28,079 nucleotides of DNA from GWF2-43-63 sp964559205 (GCA_964559205.1 CAZLHV010000018.1:1-28079), one strand, 5' to 3'; positions 1-8,691 are shown, counted from the first letter of the stretch. Program-made: numbers and translations. Notes: a model not told the origin generated them from the letters alone.

Positions 1-1
1 A

Positions 2-175
2 GTAACCATCATAACACCGCTTCAAATTCAGTTTGGCTGCCGTTGGATTCAAGCAGGATCGCTTAAAATTGAGAGCGGCGGACATGAAATACTGGTGGAC
101 TATGGAACTGGATCATGTGACGCCACAGCTACGGTCACGATCAATGGCAACACGTACACTATTTCTATGATGTAA
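2..175 (+). CDS. C-terminal end of a putative surface/lipoprotein
   Basis: An open frame enters from the left edge and ends at TAA 173-175, giving about 57 residues. The visible tail has a WIQAGSLKIESGG segment followed by DYGTGSCDATATVTING. This pattern (Trp-Ile, a short beta segment, then D-Y-G-x-G-x-C-D and a T-V-T-I-N-G-x-T-Y strand) resembles the C-termini of a group of Bacteroidota exported lipoproteins that I know only as hypothetical proteins. The start, any signal peptide and the rest of the domain lie outside the window, so function cannot be assigned. A rho-independent terminator follows 28 bases after the stop, so this gene probably ends its own transcript. Confidence 0.7.
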   Translation, partial: VTIITPLQIQFGCRWIQAGSLKIESGGHEILVDYGTGSCDATATVTINGNTYTISMM

Positions 176-202
176 CCCTCCGACAACAACCCATACCCAA
201 GC

Positions 203-240
203 AAAAGGCAGACAGCAGCAATGCTGCCTGCCTTTTTTTT
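203..240 (+). terminator. Rho-independent terminator after the first gene
   Basis: AGGCAG 206-211 pairs with CTGCCT 228-233. After one A/C mismatch, CAGCA 213-217 pairs with TGCTG 222-226 around a GCAA tetraloop. A run of eight T follows at 233-240. It separates the left-edge gene from recN. Confidence 0.85.
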
Positions 241-262
241 CACAACGCCCTGTCCGATATCA

Positions 263-304
263 TTCACTGAAACCGATCTTTGTGAAAAAAACTTGCTATT
301 TTTG
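263..304 (+). promoter_or_regulatory. Promoter region of recN with shared dyad motif
   Basis: TATTTTTG at 297-304 matches the Bacteroidota -7 consensus TAnnTTTG exactly and ends 14 bases before the recN ATG. A TTTG at 279-282 could serve as the -33 element, but the spacing of 14 is shorter than the usual 17-23. The TTTG lies inside a dyad-like block (263-287) that starts TTCACTGAAA and ends TTTGTGAAA. Nearly the same block sits in front of the TonB gene at 27245-27268. The role of the dyad is inferred. Confidence 0.55.
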
Positions 305-318
305 TATTCAGCAAAACT

Positions 319-1974
319 ATGATCAAATCACTATCCATTCAAAATTATGTTTTAATACAGCAACTGAGCATTGATTTTGCCAGTGGCTTTACTGTGATTA
401 CAGGTGAAACAGGTGCCGGAAAATCTGTGCTGCTAGGCGCTATTGGCCTGCTGGCAGGCAACAGAGCCGATCATGGTGTTTTGTTGGAACAAGATAAAAA
501 ATGCATCATTGAGGGCCAATTTAGCCTTAACTCACCAGAATTTCAGACATTTTTCACTGACAATGAACTGGATTTTGACGATCCAGTCATTATTAGACGG
601 GAAATCAGTCCGGGAGGGAAGTCAAGAGCATTTATCAACGACACACCTATACAATTATCCATTCTGAAAGATATTGGAGACAGAATACTGAACATTCATT
701 CTCAGCATGAAACATTATTGATTTCAGGAAACAAGTTTCAGTTGCAGGTTTTGGATTCCTTTTGCGGCCACTTTGCAGATGTGACAAGTTTTCAAAAGCT
801 TTATGAAGAACTCCAATCGATCAGCGGTGAAATAGAATCGCTTGAAAACAGAATTGCCCAAAAAGCAACTGAAGCCGATTACTTAAGATTTTTACATCAG
901 GAATTGGAGAATGCACAATTGTCGGAAGAGGAATATCATCATTTGGAGCAGGATGAAAAGACCCTTCAGCACGCTGAAAAAATTGGAGAATGTTTGGCAT
1001 TTGCAATCGATCAGCTCACAGAAAATGAAGTAAATATTCGGGCATTATTAAGCAGAACAGCTGCTAAGCTTGAAGAAGCATCGACATTCCTTCCACAGCT
1101 CACCGATTTTTCGATGCGACTGAAAGAATCTGCAATCGAAATTGCCGATGTGTCTCAAGGCCTAAGCAGTCTGACGGACAAAGCTGAGGTAAATCCTGAT
1201 CGTCTGTTGCAAATCAGCAAGAGGATCGATGAATATCAACGGCTTTTTCACAAACACAAAGTTTCCAATGCGGCATCATTGCTTGATATATTTATGAAGC
1301 TTGGTGAAAACATCGAAAACGACTCATTGCTGGAAACAAAACTCGATCAATTAAAGCTAGAACAATCCAAAATCGTTGGAACAATGGAGCAGCTTGCAGA
1401 TCAGCTTCATAAAACACGACAGAAGCATGCTCCAGTATTTCAGAAATCGGTGAAGGAATTGCTTTCCCAGCTTGGGATGCCTGATGCGATATTTGAGGTA
1501 CCGGTTGAAAAATCAGAACAATTCAGACCTGATGGGAAAAACCACATACGATTTCTTTTCAATGCCAACAAAGGAGGCAAACCTCAGGAGCTTGGATCAG
1601 TAATTTCAGGCGGAGAAATGTCGCGAGTTATGCTCGCCATTAAAACCATGACTGCTCAACGCAACTTACTTCCAACAATAATTTTCGATGAAATTGACAG
1701 TGGCGTTTCCGGAGAAACCGCTGCAAAAATGGGAACAATCCTGAAAAAGCTTGCTGCAGAGCATCAGGTTATCGCTATTACACACTTGCCTCAAATTGCA
1801 GCCAGAGGTGATAAACACCTTCATGTCACAAAAACCGATGCAGGCAATCGCATGCAGACGATGATTGAAGAAATTGACACACCATCGCGAATCGAAGTTA
1901 TCGCACGCATGATGTCAGATGAGAAATTATCGGCCTCAGCCATGGAAATGGCGAAAGAACTTTTGTTTAACTAA
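319..1974 (+). CDS. recN: DNA repair protein RecN
   Basis: SMC-like ATPase of double-strand break repair and recombination, acting in the cytoplasm on DNA. The 551-residue protein matches the usual RecN length (about 550). It begins with the typical short N-terminal strand, then Walker A GETGAGKS (residues 29-36). Long heptad-rich helices follow from about 155 to 380 (the coiled-coil arms). Near the C-terminus are the ABC signature SGGEMSR (about 430-436) and Walker B IIFDEIDSGVSG (about 453-464), then an HLPQIA H-loop. The ATG at 319 places Walker A at the expected position and has a -7 promoter element 14 bases upstream. It is the first gene of a probable operon, as fabI starts 10 bases after its stop. 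No missing motif was seen. Confidence 0.97.
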   Translation: MIKSLSIQNYVLIQQLSIDFASGFTVITGETGAGKSVLLGAIGLLAGNRADHGVLLEQDKKCIIEGQFSLNSPEFQTFFTDNELDFDDPVIIRREISPGGKSRAFINDTPIQLSILKDIGDRILNIHSQHETLLISGNKFQLQVLDSFCGHFADVTSFQKLYEELQSISGEIESLENRIAQKATEADYLRFLHQELENAQLSEEEYHHLEQDEKTLQHAEKIGECLAFAIDQLTENEVNIRALLSRTAAKLEEASTFLPQLTDFSMRLKESAIEIADVSQGLSSLTDKAEVNPDRLLQISKRIDEYQRLFHKHKVSNAASLLDIFMKLGENIENDSLLETKLDQLKLEQSKIVGTMEQLADQLHKTRQKHAPVFQKSVKELLSQLGMPDAIFEVPVEKSEQFRPDGKNHIRFLFNANKGGKPQELGSVISGGEMSRVMLAIKTMTAQRNLLPTIIFDEIDSGVSGETAAKMGTILKKLAAEHQVIAITHLPQIAARGDKHLHVTKTDAGNRMQTMIEEIDTPSRIEVIARMMSDEKLSASAMEMAKELLFN

Positions 1975-1984
1975 ATTCATTGCT

Positions 1985-2821
1985 ATGCCTTTCAATTTAC
2001 TTAAAAATAAGCGCGGAATAATTTTCGGCGCCCTCGACGAAAACAGCATTGCCTGGCAGGTTGCATTAAAAGCACATCAGGAAAAAGGACAATTTACTTT
2101 AACCAACACCGATTTGGCATTACGAAAAGGGGACATTTTTCGTCTTTCAGAAGTCACAAAGTCAAAAGTCATTCCTGCTGATGTCACCTCACTCGATGAT
2201 TTGGAGATTCTTATGAGCGAAAGCATGAAAGAATTAGGTGGGAAACTTGACTTCATCCTGCATTCTGTTGGCATGTCACCAAACGTCCGCAAGGGAATTC
2301 ACTACACAGAGCTCAACTATGAAAACTTTCACAAGACGCTTGACATTTCTGCTATATCGCTGCATAAAGTACTTGCTATTGCAAAAAAGCTTGATGCCCT
2401 TAACGAGCATGCGTCGGTAATTACATTGAGCTATATTGGGGCTCAGCGCCAGTTTACCAGTTATAGCGATATGTCGCAAGCTAAAGCCATGCTCGAAAGC
2501 ATTGTGAGAAGCTTCGGATATCATTACGGCAGGCATAAAAAGGTCAGGGTAAACAGCATCAGTCAGTCGCCAACACAAACCACTGCAGGCAAAGGGGTTG
2601 GGGGATTTGATGCGTTTTACTCATACAGTCAGTGTATGTCACCTCTTGGTAATGCAAGTTCGGAGGAATGTGCCGAATTCTGTATGCTTTTATTCAGCGA
2701 TTATGCAAAAAAAGTCACCATGCAGAATATTTTCCACGACGGCGGCTTCAGCAGTATGGGTATTTCGGATCATTTAATCAATGACTGTTTTACCTGCAGC
2801 GGCAAATGTGAACACAAATAA
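1985..2821 (+). CDS. fabI: Enoyl-[acyl-carrier-protein] reductase (NADH)
   Basis: Short-chain dehydrogenase family enzyme that reduces trans-2-enoyl-ACP in each round of type II fatty acid synthesis, in the cytoplasm. With the ATG at 1985 the protein has 278 residues and opens with a basic stretch followed by GIIFGALDENSIAW, the FabI form of the nucleotide-binding loop (GxxxxxSIAW). The catalytic layout is visible: Tyr150 in LSYIGAQ, and Tyr160 with Lys167 in the Y-x6-K arrangement typical of FabI. The segment SQSPTQTTAGKGV is the substrate-loop region. The frame stays open further upstream into recN, but an earlier start would only add recN-overlapping residues, so 1985 is preferred. It is packed between recN (10-base gap) and a membrane protein gene (8-base gap), so it is probably cotranscribed. 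Confidence 0.95.
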   Translation: MPFNLLKNKRGIIFGALDENSIAWQVALKAHQEKGQFTLTNTDLALRKGDIFRLSEVTKSKVIPADVTSLDDLEILMSESMKELGGKLDFILHSVGMSPNVRKGIHYTELNYENFHKTLDISAISLHKVLAIAKKLDALNEHASVITLSYIGAQRQFTSYSDMSQAKAMLESIVRSFGYHYGRHKKVRVNSISQSPTQTTAGKGVGGFDAFYSYSQCMSPLGNASSEECAEFCMLLFSDYAKKVTMQNIFHDGGFSSMGISDHLINDCFTCSGKCEHK

Positions 2822-2829
2822 TCAATTAT

Positions 2830-3438
2830 ATGGCCAGAAAAAAGTACTTTCTTGACGACAACAAAACGCAGGAGCTTGAGATTAAGTGGAGCATGGGATG
2901 GAAAGAAACAAGTGTTTCACTGAACAGTCAGCTACTAGCTGCCATGTCGAAAGATGATATTCTTGCAGGAAAAACAATTGAGCTTCCTGATCAGAGAAAA
3001 CTTGAAATCAAGCTCGAAAAAGGCTTATTCACCACACTCACCTCAAAAATTGATGGAAAACATATCAGAGGTAGTATGGGCGATCCGGTGTACCAGTTAA
3101 AACAGGTCTTTTATCTCATGATCTTTTTGGGCATCCTGAATATTGTCATTGGGTTAATATTCCATATGAACGATATTCAGATCAGGGAATTTGAAGGAAT
3201 TGGCATTGCAAATGTGATTGTGGGACTCGTTCAAATCGGTCTGGGATATGCTATTTCAAAAGGAAACATGCCTGCTTTGGTCGGAGCAACCGTTCTGATG
3301 GGTCTTGATTTAGTGCTTACAGCAATGTATATTGGCGGAGGAAGCATTAAATCAGGCATCGTGTTCAAAATTTTCATATTTCTCTTTATCATTAGAGGGT
3401 TTAAATACATGAAAGAATTTCGCCAGAGTCAACCTTAA
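2830..3438 (+). CDS. Four-helix membrane protein with N-terminal beta domain, unknown function
   Basis: The 202-residue protein has a soluble N-terminal part of about 90 residues and four predicted membrane helices (about 93-111, 124-142, 147-168 and 174-190). The N-terminal part has short alternating strands with a charged LPDQRKLEIKLEKG segment and an IRGSMGDP segment just before the first helix. This is a layout I associate with small hypothetical membrane proteins that carry a FAIM-like or barrel-like head, but I cannot name a family with confidence. There is no cleavable signal peptide, so the head most likely faces the cytoplasm. It starts 8 bases after the fabI stop and ends just before a terminator, so it is probably the last gene of the recN-fabI operon. 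That linkage does not by itself reveal a function. Confidence 0.85.
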   Translation: MARKKYFLDDNKTQELEIKWSMGWKETSVSLNSQLLAAMSKDDILAGKTIELPDQRKLEIKLEKGLFTTLTSKIDGKHIRGSMGDPVYQLKQVFYLMIFLGILNIVIGLIFHMNDIQIREFEGIGIANVIVGLVQIGLGYAISKGNMPALVGATVLMGLDLVLTAMYIGGGSIKSGIVFKIFIFLFIIRGFKYMKEFRQSQP

Positions 3439-3450
3439 AAAATCATTGAC

Positions 3451-3493
3451 AAAAAAAAAGCGCCGCAGTCAATGAACTGCGACGCTTTTTTTT
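3451..3493. terminator. Bidirectional terminator between convergent operons
   Basis: AGCG 3459-3462 and CGCAGT 3464-3469 pair with ACTGCG 3476-3481 and CGCT 3483-3486, with one C/A mismatch. The stem is flanked by nine A on the left and a run of T on the right, so it can act in both directions. It lies between the stop codons of two convergent genes (3438 and 3505). Confidence 0.88.
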
Positions 3494-3504
3494 ACTTCAA
3501 CTGA

Positions 3505-5112
3505 TTAGTAAACAATAATGTTTTGTTCTTTTGGGAATTTCACCGAATACTTGATCACAATCTTTTTTGTTTCGGCAGGCTTCAACTTAATAGTCCATGT
3601 AACTTTTCCGGTATGATCCTCAACGGTACCCCCACTTGTTTCAAGGTGTTCTATTTCAATTTCCTTGTTTGTGGTATTGGGGAACTGATCTTCAACAACA
3701 AGTTCGATTTCCTTGCTTTTGTTGTTTCTAATGGTGATTTCCCAACCCTTGGTCACTTTTCGAGAAGTTCCAATGAATTTATCGCTGGTGAAGTCCTTGA
3801 TCATGTCGCGTTTAATAGAAATCGATTTGTCGCGGCCTAAGGAAACCTCAAGCGTATCGAGTGCTGTAAGCGGGTTTACATATGATTTTCCCACGTAAGT
3901 TTCCTGGAAAAATACATTTGATTCACCCGGCAGCAAATTAAATTTTTCCCAGCCAGTGACTCTTGCAAGCAGAAATGCATCATTGTCGATTTTAGGAGCT
4001 GCATAATACTGATAAAGTGCCGGCAACTCATGCTCCTGAACCTGAATGATTCTGGGTTTACCGTTTGATTCAACCGAATAAGGCAGATCAATAACATATT
4101 CAAAGTTGATGGGATATTCGGTAACAGTTGTATATGCTACAGCCGATTCGAATGATTTCTCTTCGTCGTATGCCGAACTTCCTGTAGTCTCTGATTTTGC
4201 AGCCGACATGGGAACCATGGATCGGTCAGCGTCGTTCTTCTCTTTATAAACGTAATTGTTGTAGTATAAATACCAAGGGCTTAGAACCGGTTTATTGCTG
4301 CTTTGGTTTGGATTTGAAGTTGAGAGCGTTAGCCTGACCTTATCCCAGTTTTCTCCGGTACCTTGGTAAATGCCGGCCTTGAAGGTTAGTTTAATTGGGT
4401 TACCAAAATCAGTTGCACGAATATCGTACATAGGTGCCCAACCTGCATTTTGCACATTATACCTTGCCACGAAAGTGGCATTTCCGGCTACTTTGGCAAT
4501 CACGCGTATCAGAATCTCGCCAGTTGGCTGACTTTGCTTGGCATTGAGTTCGTTTAGCTGCAACTGAATGCGGTTCATGTCCTTGTTTAGCTTAACGATT
4601 TTCAGTCCAATTTCAAGCTGCTTTGTTTTAATCTCTGTCAGTCTGATTCTGTAAAAATCGGCATTGGCTTTCAGAGAGTTGATGTCGACCCCATTATTTT
4701 CGCCTCCAATTTCCTTATTGGCAAGTATCATGGCCTCTTCGTTGGTGAAAACAGAAAGCATGGCATTCTGATACGCCACCTGATTACGCAACAGATCAAG
4801 AGAATCTTCCAGCATCAAAATGCCTTTTGGCTTTTGCTGAGCTTTAAGGTAGTTTATTCGGTTCTCAACCGATAAAACAGTAATATTTCCCTTGCCTGAG
4901 ACCTGTATGGTTGAAGGGTCAATGGATGTAGGCAAATCCTGAATCACCACATCGTAATTACCCGCATTGAGGTACATGGATCCGGTTCGCTCAACCTGTG
5001 CTCCGCTTAAAAAAACAGTCACATTGGAGATGGAGGTGCTTAGAACTTTTTCGTCATCGGCCTTAGCGCCAAAAAAAATGATCGAAAAAGCCAGAAAAAG
5101 AATTGATTTCAT
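3505..5112 (-). CDS. Exported DUF4140/DUF4139 protein (MuiA-like)
   Basis: The 535-residue protein starts with a signal peptide (MKSILFLAFSIIFFGAKA). The region from about 25 to 125 (ISNVTVFLSGAQVER, then DLPTSIDPSTIQVSG) has the features of the DUF4140 N-terminal domain. A helical, coiled-coil-like segment follows at about 140-195 (LTEIKTKQLEIGLKIVKLNKDMN). The rest, to the C-terminus, matches the DUF4139 beta-rich domain (YNVQNAGWAPMYDIRA, GENWDKVRLTLSTSNP). Such proteins are named mucoidy inhibitor A in some annotations, but their molecular role is unknown. I infer a periplasmic or envelope location. A terminator lies on the downstream side. Upstream is a 94-base gap after the T9SS cargo gene with no clear terminator, so read-through is possible. 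The start region is a tandem copy of TTTCATGG (- strand CCATGAAA), so a second ATG lies 8 bases upstream in another frame. Confidence 0.9.
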   Translation of the reverse strand: MKSILFLAFSIIFFGAKADDEKVLSTSISNVTVFLSGAQVERTGSMYLNAGNYDVVIQDLPTSIDPSTIQVSGKGNITVLSVENRINYLKAQQKPKGILMLEDSLDLLRNQVAYQNAMLSVFTNEEAMILANKEIGGENNGVDINSLKANADFYRIRLTEIKTKQLEIGLKIVKLNKDMNRIQLQLNELNAKQSQPTGEILIRVIAKVAGNATFVARYNVQNAGWAPMYDIRATDFGNPIKLTFKAGIYQGTGENWDKVRLTLSTSNPNQSSNKPVLSPWYLYYNNYVYKEKNDADRSMVPMSAAKSETTGSSAYDEEKSFESAVAYTTVTEYPINFEYVIDLPYSVESNGKPRIIQVQEHELPALYQYYAAPKIDNDAFLLARVTGWEKFNLLPGESNVFFQETYVGKSYVNPLTALDTLEVSLGRDKSISIKRDMIKDFTSDKFIGTSRKVTKGWEITIRNNKSKEIELVVEDQFPNTTNKEIEIEHLETSGGTVEDHTGKVTWTIKLKPAETKKIVIKYSVKFPKEQNIIVY

Positions 5113-5122
5113 GGTTTCATGG
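5107..5122 (-). repeat. Tandem duplication over a start codon
   Basis: TTTCATGG occurs twice in direct succession (5107-5114 and 5115-5122); on the - strand this reads CCATGAAA twice. The downstream copy holds the start of the MuiA-like gene. The upstream copy opens a four-codon frame (ATG AAA CCA TGA) whose stop overlaps the real start as ATGA. Confidence 0.6.
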
Positions 5123-5206
5123 TTTTATATTAGACATTCCCTGTATCCTCAAAATCTTTGTATGAGGATTTCCGAGATAGATGCCGGGGGTGAAATTTTT
5201 CACAAA

Positions 5207-8014
5207 CTACCTAATGAGGTCAAACCCACCAAGCAGTTTTCTGACGATTCCCTCCTCGTCGCGATAGAACAATACATACTGATATGTGCCATGCTGACAC
5301 TTTATTCCGTTGTATGTGCCATCCCATGCAGATTCATAATCGTTTGTTGTAAATAAGAGTTTTCCCCAACGGTCAAAAATGGTAAATGTGTAAAAATCCT
5401 CATCAATTCCATGTCCGAAAGGTTTGAAGAAATCATTCACTCCATCGCCATCCGGGGTAAACGAATTAGGGATATACATAGAAACGACATCTTTCACATA
5501 GAGTGGATGCTCAGCTGTATCGCGACATCCAAACTCTGTGGTGATATAAAGTGTTACCAGATACTGACCCGTATCATTATAGGTATGAGTTGGATAAGTC
5601 AATGCAGAAGTGCCACCGTCACCAAACAGCCATTCACTTAAAAAAGTATTGGTACTTTCATTAAAGAACAGAACCGTATTATCTGCTAGCGTCGGCGAAG
5701 ACGGATAGGGTCTGAAATCAGCTTCGGGCTTAGGGTGAACGGTTATCATATCCACCACACGGAGCGAATCAACGCAGCCATGCACGGAAGTGACCACAAT
5801 CAACACATCATAGGTGCCCCAGTGAGTGTAAGTAAGTGACGGATTTTTATCGCTACTGAAGTGCGCTCCTTCGTCAAGATCCCAGAAATATGTCTGTCCA
5901 CTATCAGGTGAAGTCTCAGCAAACTGAACTGGCAAAGGCTGGCAGCCTTCGGTCGGGGATGCAGAGATGTTGATGTCAGGCAAAGGATATAATTCGATGA
6001 GCGTGGTGGATAAAACAGTATCACAGCCAACAGCATCGGTTATTGTTACTGAATATAATCCGGCCTGAAGGTTCCCGGCAAAAGGAGAGTTGCTCTGCGG
6101 CGGGCTCCAAAGATAGGAATATGGGGGAGCACCACCGCTCACTGAAAGAGATATCGTTCCGTCGCTTCCACCTTCACAGGTAACCTGAGTCGGAGTAAGA
6201 GATGCAGATAATGGCGGATAAAGATTAATCACTTCAGCCGAGTCGGTAACCGAACATCCATTTGCATCGATGACTGTGATATAATATATTCCTGCAGGCA
6301 GATTCGCCAAACTTGCAGTGACGGCAGCTGAAACAGTAGTATCTCCGGTCGACCATGCATATGTGTAAGGTGTGGCGCCGTTTTGAACAACCACAGTAAG
6401 TGACCCAGTGCTGTCCCCGTAACAAAGGACGCCATTTTGAGAAAACGAAACAATCTCAATTCCCGGGCAGGAAGTGCCCATGTGGAAGGAAGGGAACAAA
6501 GTATCTGCGAATCCAGCAAGTTCCCAGGTGTTGTCATACCATGTGATGGGAATATATCCAAGTGGCCAGCTATAGGAGAAAAGCGGTCCGATATGAATGG
6601 TTAAATCGGTAGGAAAAGCATACACTGCGGGGATGGAAATACCGGGGATGCATGCATCAGTGCGCATTACAAGACCAGTGGCAGAATCGGTAACCGGAAT
6701 TTCAACACAAAAATCAGGCATGAGCACAGGCGGCGCTATGGGAAATGCAGGGATATTGAGTGTGAACTCCAGCGCACTAATTGAAAACTCGAAGGAAAGG
6801 CTGTCCCAGGTGTGATTTGTAAAATCATTGGACAATGAGTGAGAAAGGCCTATATCCATTTGGCTAAACCCAGCGCAGGGCCAAATAAAATTAAGGTCAT
6901 GACATGCCTGAAAACTGATCTGAGAACTGTTTCCGGAATCAACAACAGTGTTTCCTGAAGTCGGGTCAGTCACAAAATAGTCAACCCCGACCGGGAACTG
7001 AAGATTATTCCAGACTTTAGGAGCAAAGGTAAAATCCTGCTGCATGGTACTCAAGATATCGAACCATGCAGAAAACAGCATGTAATCAATTGTAAAGCCC
7101 CCGCCAAGATCATAGGTTCCGGAAAGCATACCAAGAAACTGCTGGATTGCCGGGCCCTGGGGTGGAGGAATCAATCCTGCGATGGCCGAGAGAAACTGAA
7201 TGACATCGATATTGAGCGTTACCCAAGTACAATCGCCAGCAGCATAAAGATTCTGATTACACTCATCAATTACATCAAGCCAGTCGGTGGTTTCAACATA
7301 CGGAAGGGTTATGCTTCCGCTCAGTCCAATGCCAAATAAATTATTAAAGGTAATGGGTAATATTGTGTCGTTGCAAATCTGTATTGGCGGAAACGACATC
7401 GGGTCATAGCAGGGATAGGTAAACACCCCCGTCTGGCTGTTTAATTCAATGATGGTTATTGTATCATAGGGCACATCGACATCTATGATCGGGAAAGTAG
7501 TACACGAGAAAACGCAAATGGTAGCATCGAGGTCAAGCTGAAAACCAAAGTCCATGTAAAGTCCAATAATGCCTGCTGTGGGAAAATGCGTGCTCAGATC
7601 CCAACCGGGGCGGACTGAATAATCGGAAGAAATGGTCACAACTTCTCCAGGGCAATAGGTGTCATCATCGGGAATTTCCATTTCCACATTGACAGGATAT
7701 TCCACATCGACGTATCCGGTAGTGAAGCCAGATATGACAAAATCGGAACCCAAGTGAAACCAGGAATCAAGATCCATCATTGCTCCAAAATCACCTAGAG
7801 GGGTATTCACTATATCTCCAAAAGAAAAGGCTGTATCGAACTCTACATCAAAAAGATTGATATTCATATTGATATTCCACGGGCTTCCATTGGGTCCCCA
7901 CATATTTTGGTTATATGTGGCCCAATCAATATCGTGACTGATGATATGTGTCTGGGCATTGCCATGAAAAAGGCAACCAAAAACCATCACAACAGCAATG
8001 AGTATCTTTTTCAT
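5207..8014 (-). CDS. T9SS cargo protein with SprB-like repeats, PKD domains and type B sorting domain
   Basis: A 935-residue secreted protein. A signal peptide (MKKILIAVVMVFGCLFHGNA) is followed by about 500 residues that I do not recognise: beta-rich, acidic and rich in aromatic residues, with scattered cysteines. Two SprB-type repeats follow, around residues 520-600 and 602-680 (VLCYGDSTGSLTVVVQNGATPY and VTCEGGSDGTISLSVSGGAPPY). Each ends in a GxYxxTxxDAxGC strand. Two PKD domains follow at about 680-760 and 761-842 (TYFWDLDEG, EWLFGDGG). The last 90 residues (YIPNSFTPDGDGVND, FTIFDRWGKLLF, GTYQYVLFYRD) are the gliding-motility-associated C-terminal domain, a type B T9SS sorting signal. 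It should therefore pass through the SprA channel and be held at, or released from, the cell surface. The substrate or ligand is unknown. The start lies 3 bases after a small exported-protein gene, which points to cotranscription. Confidence 0.93.
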   Translation of the reverse strand: MKKILIAVVMVFGCLFHGNAQTHIISHDIDWATYNQNMWGPNGSPWNINMNINLFDVEFDTAFSFGDIVNTPLGDFGAMMDLDSWFHLGSDFVISGFTTGYVDVEYPVNVEMEIPDDDTYCPGEVVTISSDYSVRPGWDLSTHFPTAGIIGLYMDFGFQLDLDATICVFSCTTFPIIDVDVPYDTITIIELNSQTGVFTYPCYDPMSFPPIQICNDTILPITFNNLFGIGLSGSITLPYVETTDWLDVIDECNQNLYAAGDCTWVTLNIDVIQFLSAIAGLIPPPQGPAIQQFLGMLSGTYDLGGGFTIDYMLFSAWFDILSTMQQDFTFAPKVWNNLQFPVGVDYFVTDPTSGNTVVDSGNSSQISFQACHDLNFIWPCAGFSQMDIGLSHSLSNDFTNHTWDSLSFEFSISALEFTLNIPAFPIAPPVLMPDFCVEIPVTDSATGLVMRTDACIPGISIPAVYAFPTDLTIHIGPLFSYSWPLGYIPITWYDNTWELAGFADTLFPSFHMGTSCPGIEIVSFSQNGVLCYGDSTGSLTVVVQNGATPYTYAWSTGDTTVSAAVTASLANLPAGIYYITVIDANGCSVTDSAEVINLYPPLSASLTPTQVTCEGGSDGTISLSVSGGAPPYSYLWSPPQSNSPFAGNLQAGLYSVTITDAVGCDTVLSTTLIELYPLPDINISASPTEGCQPLPVQFAETSPDSGQTYFWDLDEGAHFSSDKNPSLTYTHWGTYDVLIVVTSVHGCVDSLRVVDMITVHPKPEADFRPYPSSPTLADNTVLFFNESTNTFLSEWLFGDGGTSALTYPTHTYNDTGQYLVTLYITTEFGCRDTAEHPLYVKDVVSMYIPNSFTPDGDGVNDFFKPFGHGIDEDFYTFTIFDRWGKLLFTTNDYESAWDGTYNGIKCQHGTYQYVLFYRDEEGIVRKLLGGFDLIR

Positions 8015-8017
8015 AAC

Positions 8018-8560
8018 TTAAAACTCAACGGTAAGTAATGATTCCTTTAAGACATTAAATAGCACATTACGAGCTACAACCGGATAGTTTGCACTGATCC
8101 AAATGGTTCTCGTCAAATCGCCTGTGAACAGCATCATTCGCTGATAATCAGCACTTTTCCCGTTTTGATTCACAGTAAAAGCAACCACCATAAAAACAGC
8201 CTGCTGCCCGTGATTGGTCAAAAGAGTATCTTTCTCAACAAGAATTGTATTTTGCCTCAGCAACTCTTCTTCGTCAAGAGCCGCAGCCACGAAAGAGTAA
8301 ATAACGCTGTCAATCACCTGAACCTGGATGGTGCTAGCTGCCCCTTTATGGATAAAACCGCTTTTAACACCCTGCACAAAAGGAAGAAAAAACGGAGGAG
8401 GGGTCAGCTTTACACCGGCATCTAACTGATAAGGCTCATTGACAGCCTTATATGAAGTATCAATAAACATTTGCTCAGGTGAATCCTGCTGGGCAAACAA
8501 CCCACCCTGACTGAAAGACAGACAAAGCCATATCAGGCCAAAAGCTTGAAGTGTTTTCAC
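8018..8560 (-). CDS. Small exported protein, unknown function
   Basis: A 180-residue protein with a clear signal peptide (about residues 1-23, ending LFAQ). The mature part has a VKLTPPPFFLPFVQGVKSGFIHKG segment in its first third, a central acidic stretch (ALDEEELL), then NHGQQAVFMVVAFTV and an AFTVNQNGKSADYQRMMLFTGD segment near the end. This order loosely recalls small PsbP/Mog1-like exported proteins (a G-x-x-x-x-P-x-x-F opening and a late m-l-x-T-G strand), but the match is too weak to name a family. There are no cysteines or a lipobox in the mature part, so it is probably soluble in the periplasm. It is the first gene of the - strand cluster. It has an exact -7 promoter element upstream and lies 3 bases ahead of the T9SS cargo gene, which suggests a linked role. 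Confidence 0.82.
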   Translation of the reverse strand: MKTLQAFGLIWLCLSFSQGGLFAQQDSPEQMFIDTSYKAVNEPYQLDAGVKLTPPPFFLPFVQGVKSGFIHKGAASTIQVQVIDSVIYSFVAAALDEEELLRQNTILVEKDTLLTNHGQQAVFMVVAFTVNQNGKSADYQRMMLFTGDLTRTIWISANYPVVARNVLFNVLKESLLTVEF

Positions 8561-8597
8561 ATTACCCCCTGTTCGATAAAAAATAACAACCCGAATG

Positions 8598-8624
8598 CAA
8601 ATTTACAGGAATAATCGTAGCAAA
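8598..8624 (-). promoter_or_regulatory. Promoter-like element for the - strand cargo cluster
   Basis: On the - strand TAAATTTG (8605-8598) matches the Bacteroidota -7 consensus exactly. A TTTG (8624-8621) lies 15 bases further upstream, slightly closer than the usual -33 spacing. It is about 37 bases ahead of the 8560 start. Confidence 0.55.
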
Positions 8625-8691
8625 TGCAATCATTTATGTTAAAAAGGCATTTTATTTAGTCTCACATACTTTGTCGTGTTTCACATTCGAA

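Noticed and set aside
1919..1984. Earlier start for fabI overlapping recN
   Set aside because: The FabI family begins close to the nucleotide-binding motif; the extra residues come from recN sequence in another frame.
5190..5203. GTGAAATTTTTCAC as terminator of the T9SS cargo gene
   Set aside because: The stem has only 6 pairs, the loop has 2 bases, and no T run follows in the reading direction (- strand reads into C-rich sequence).
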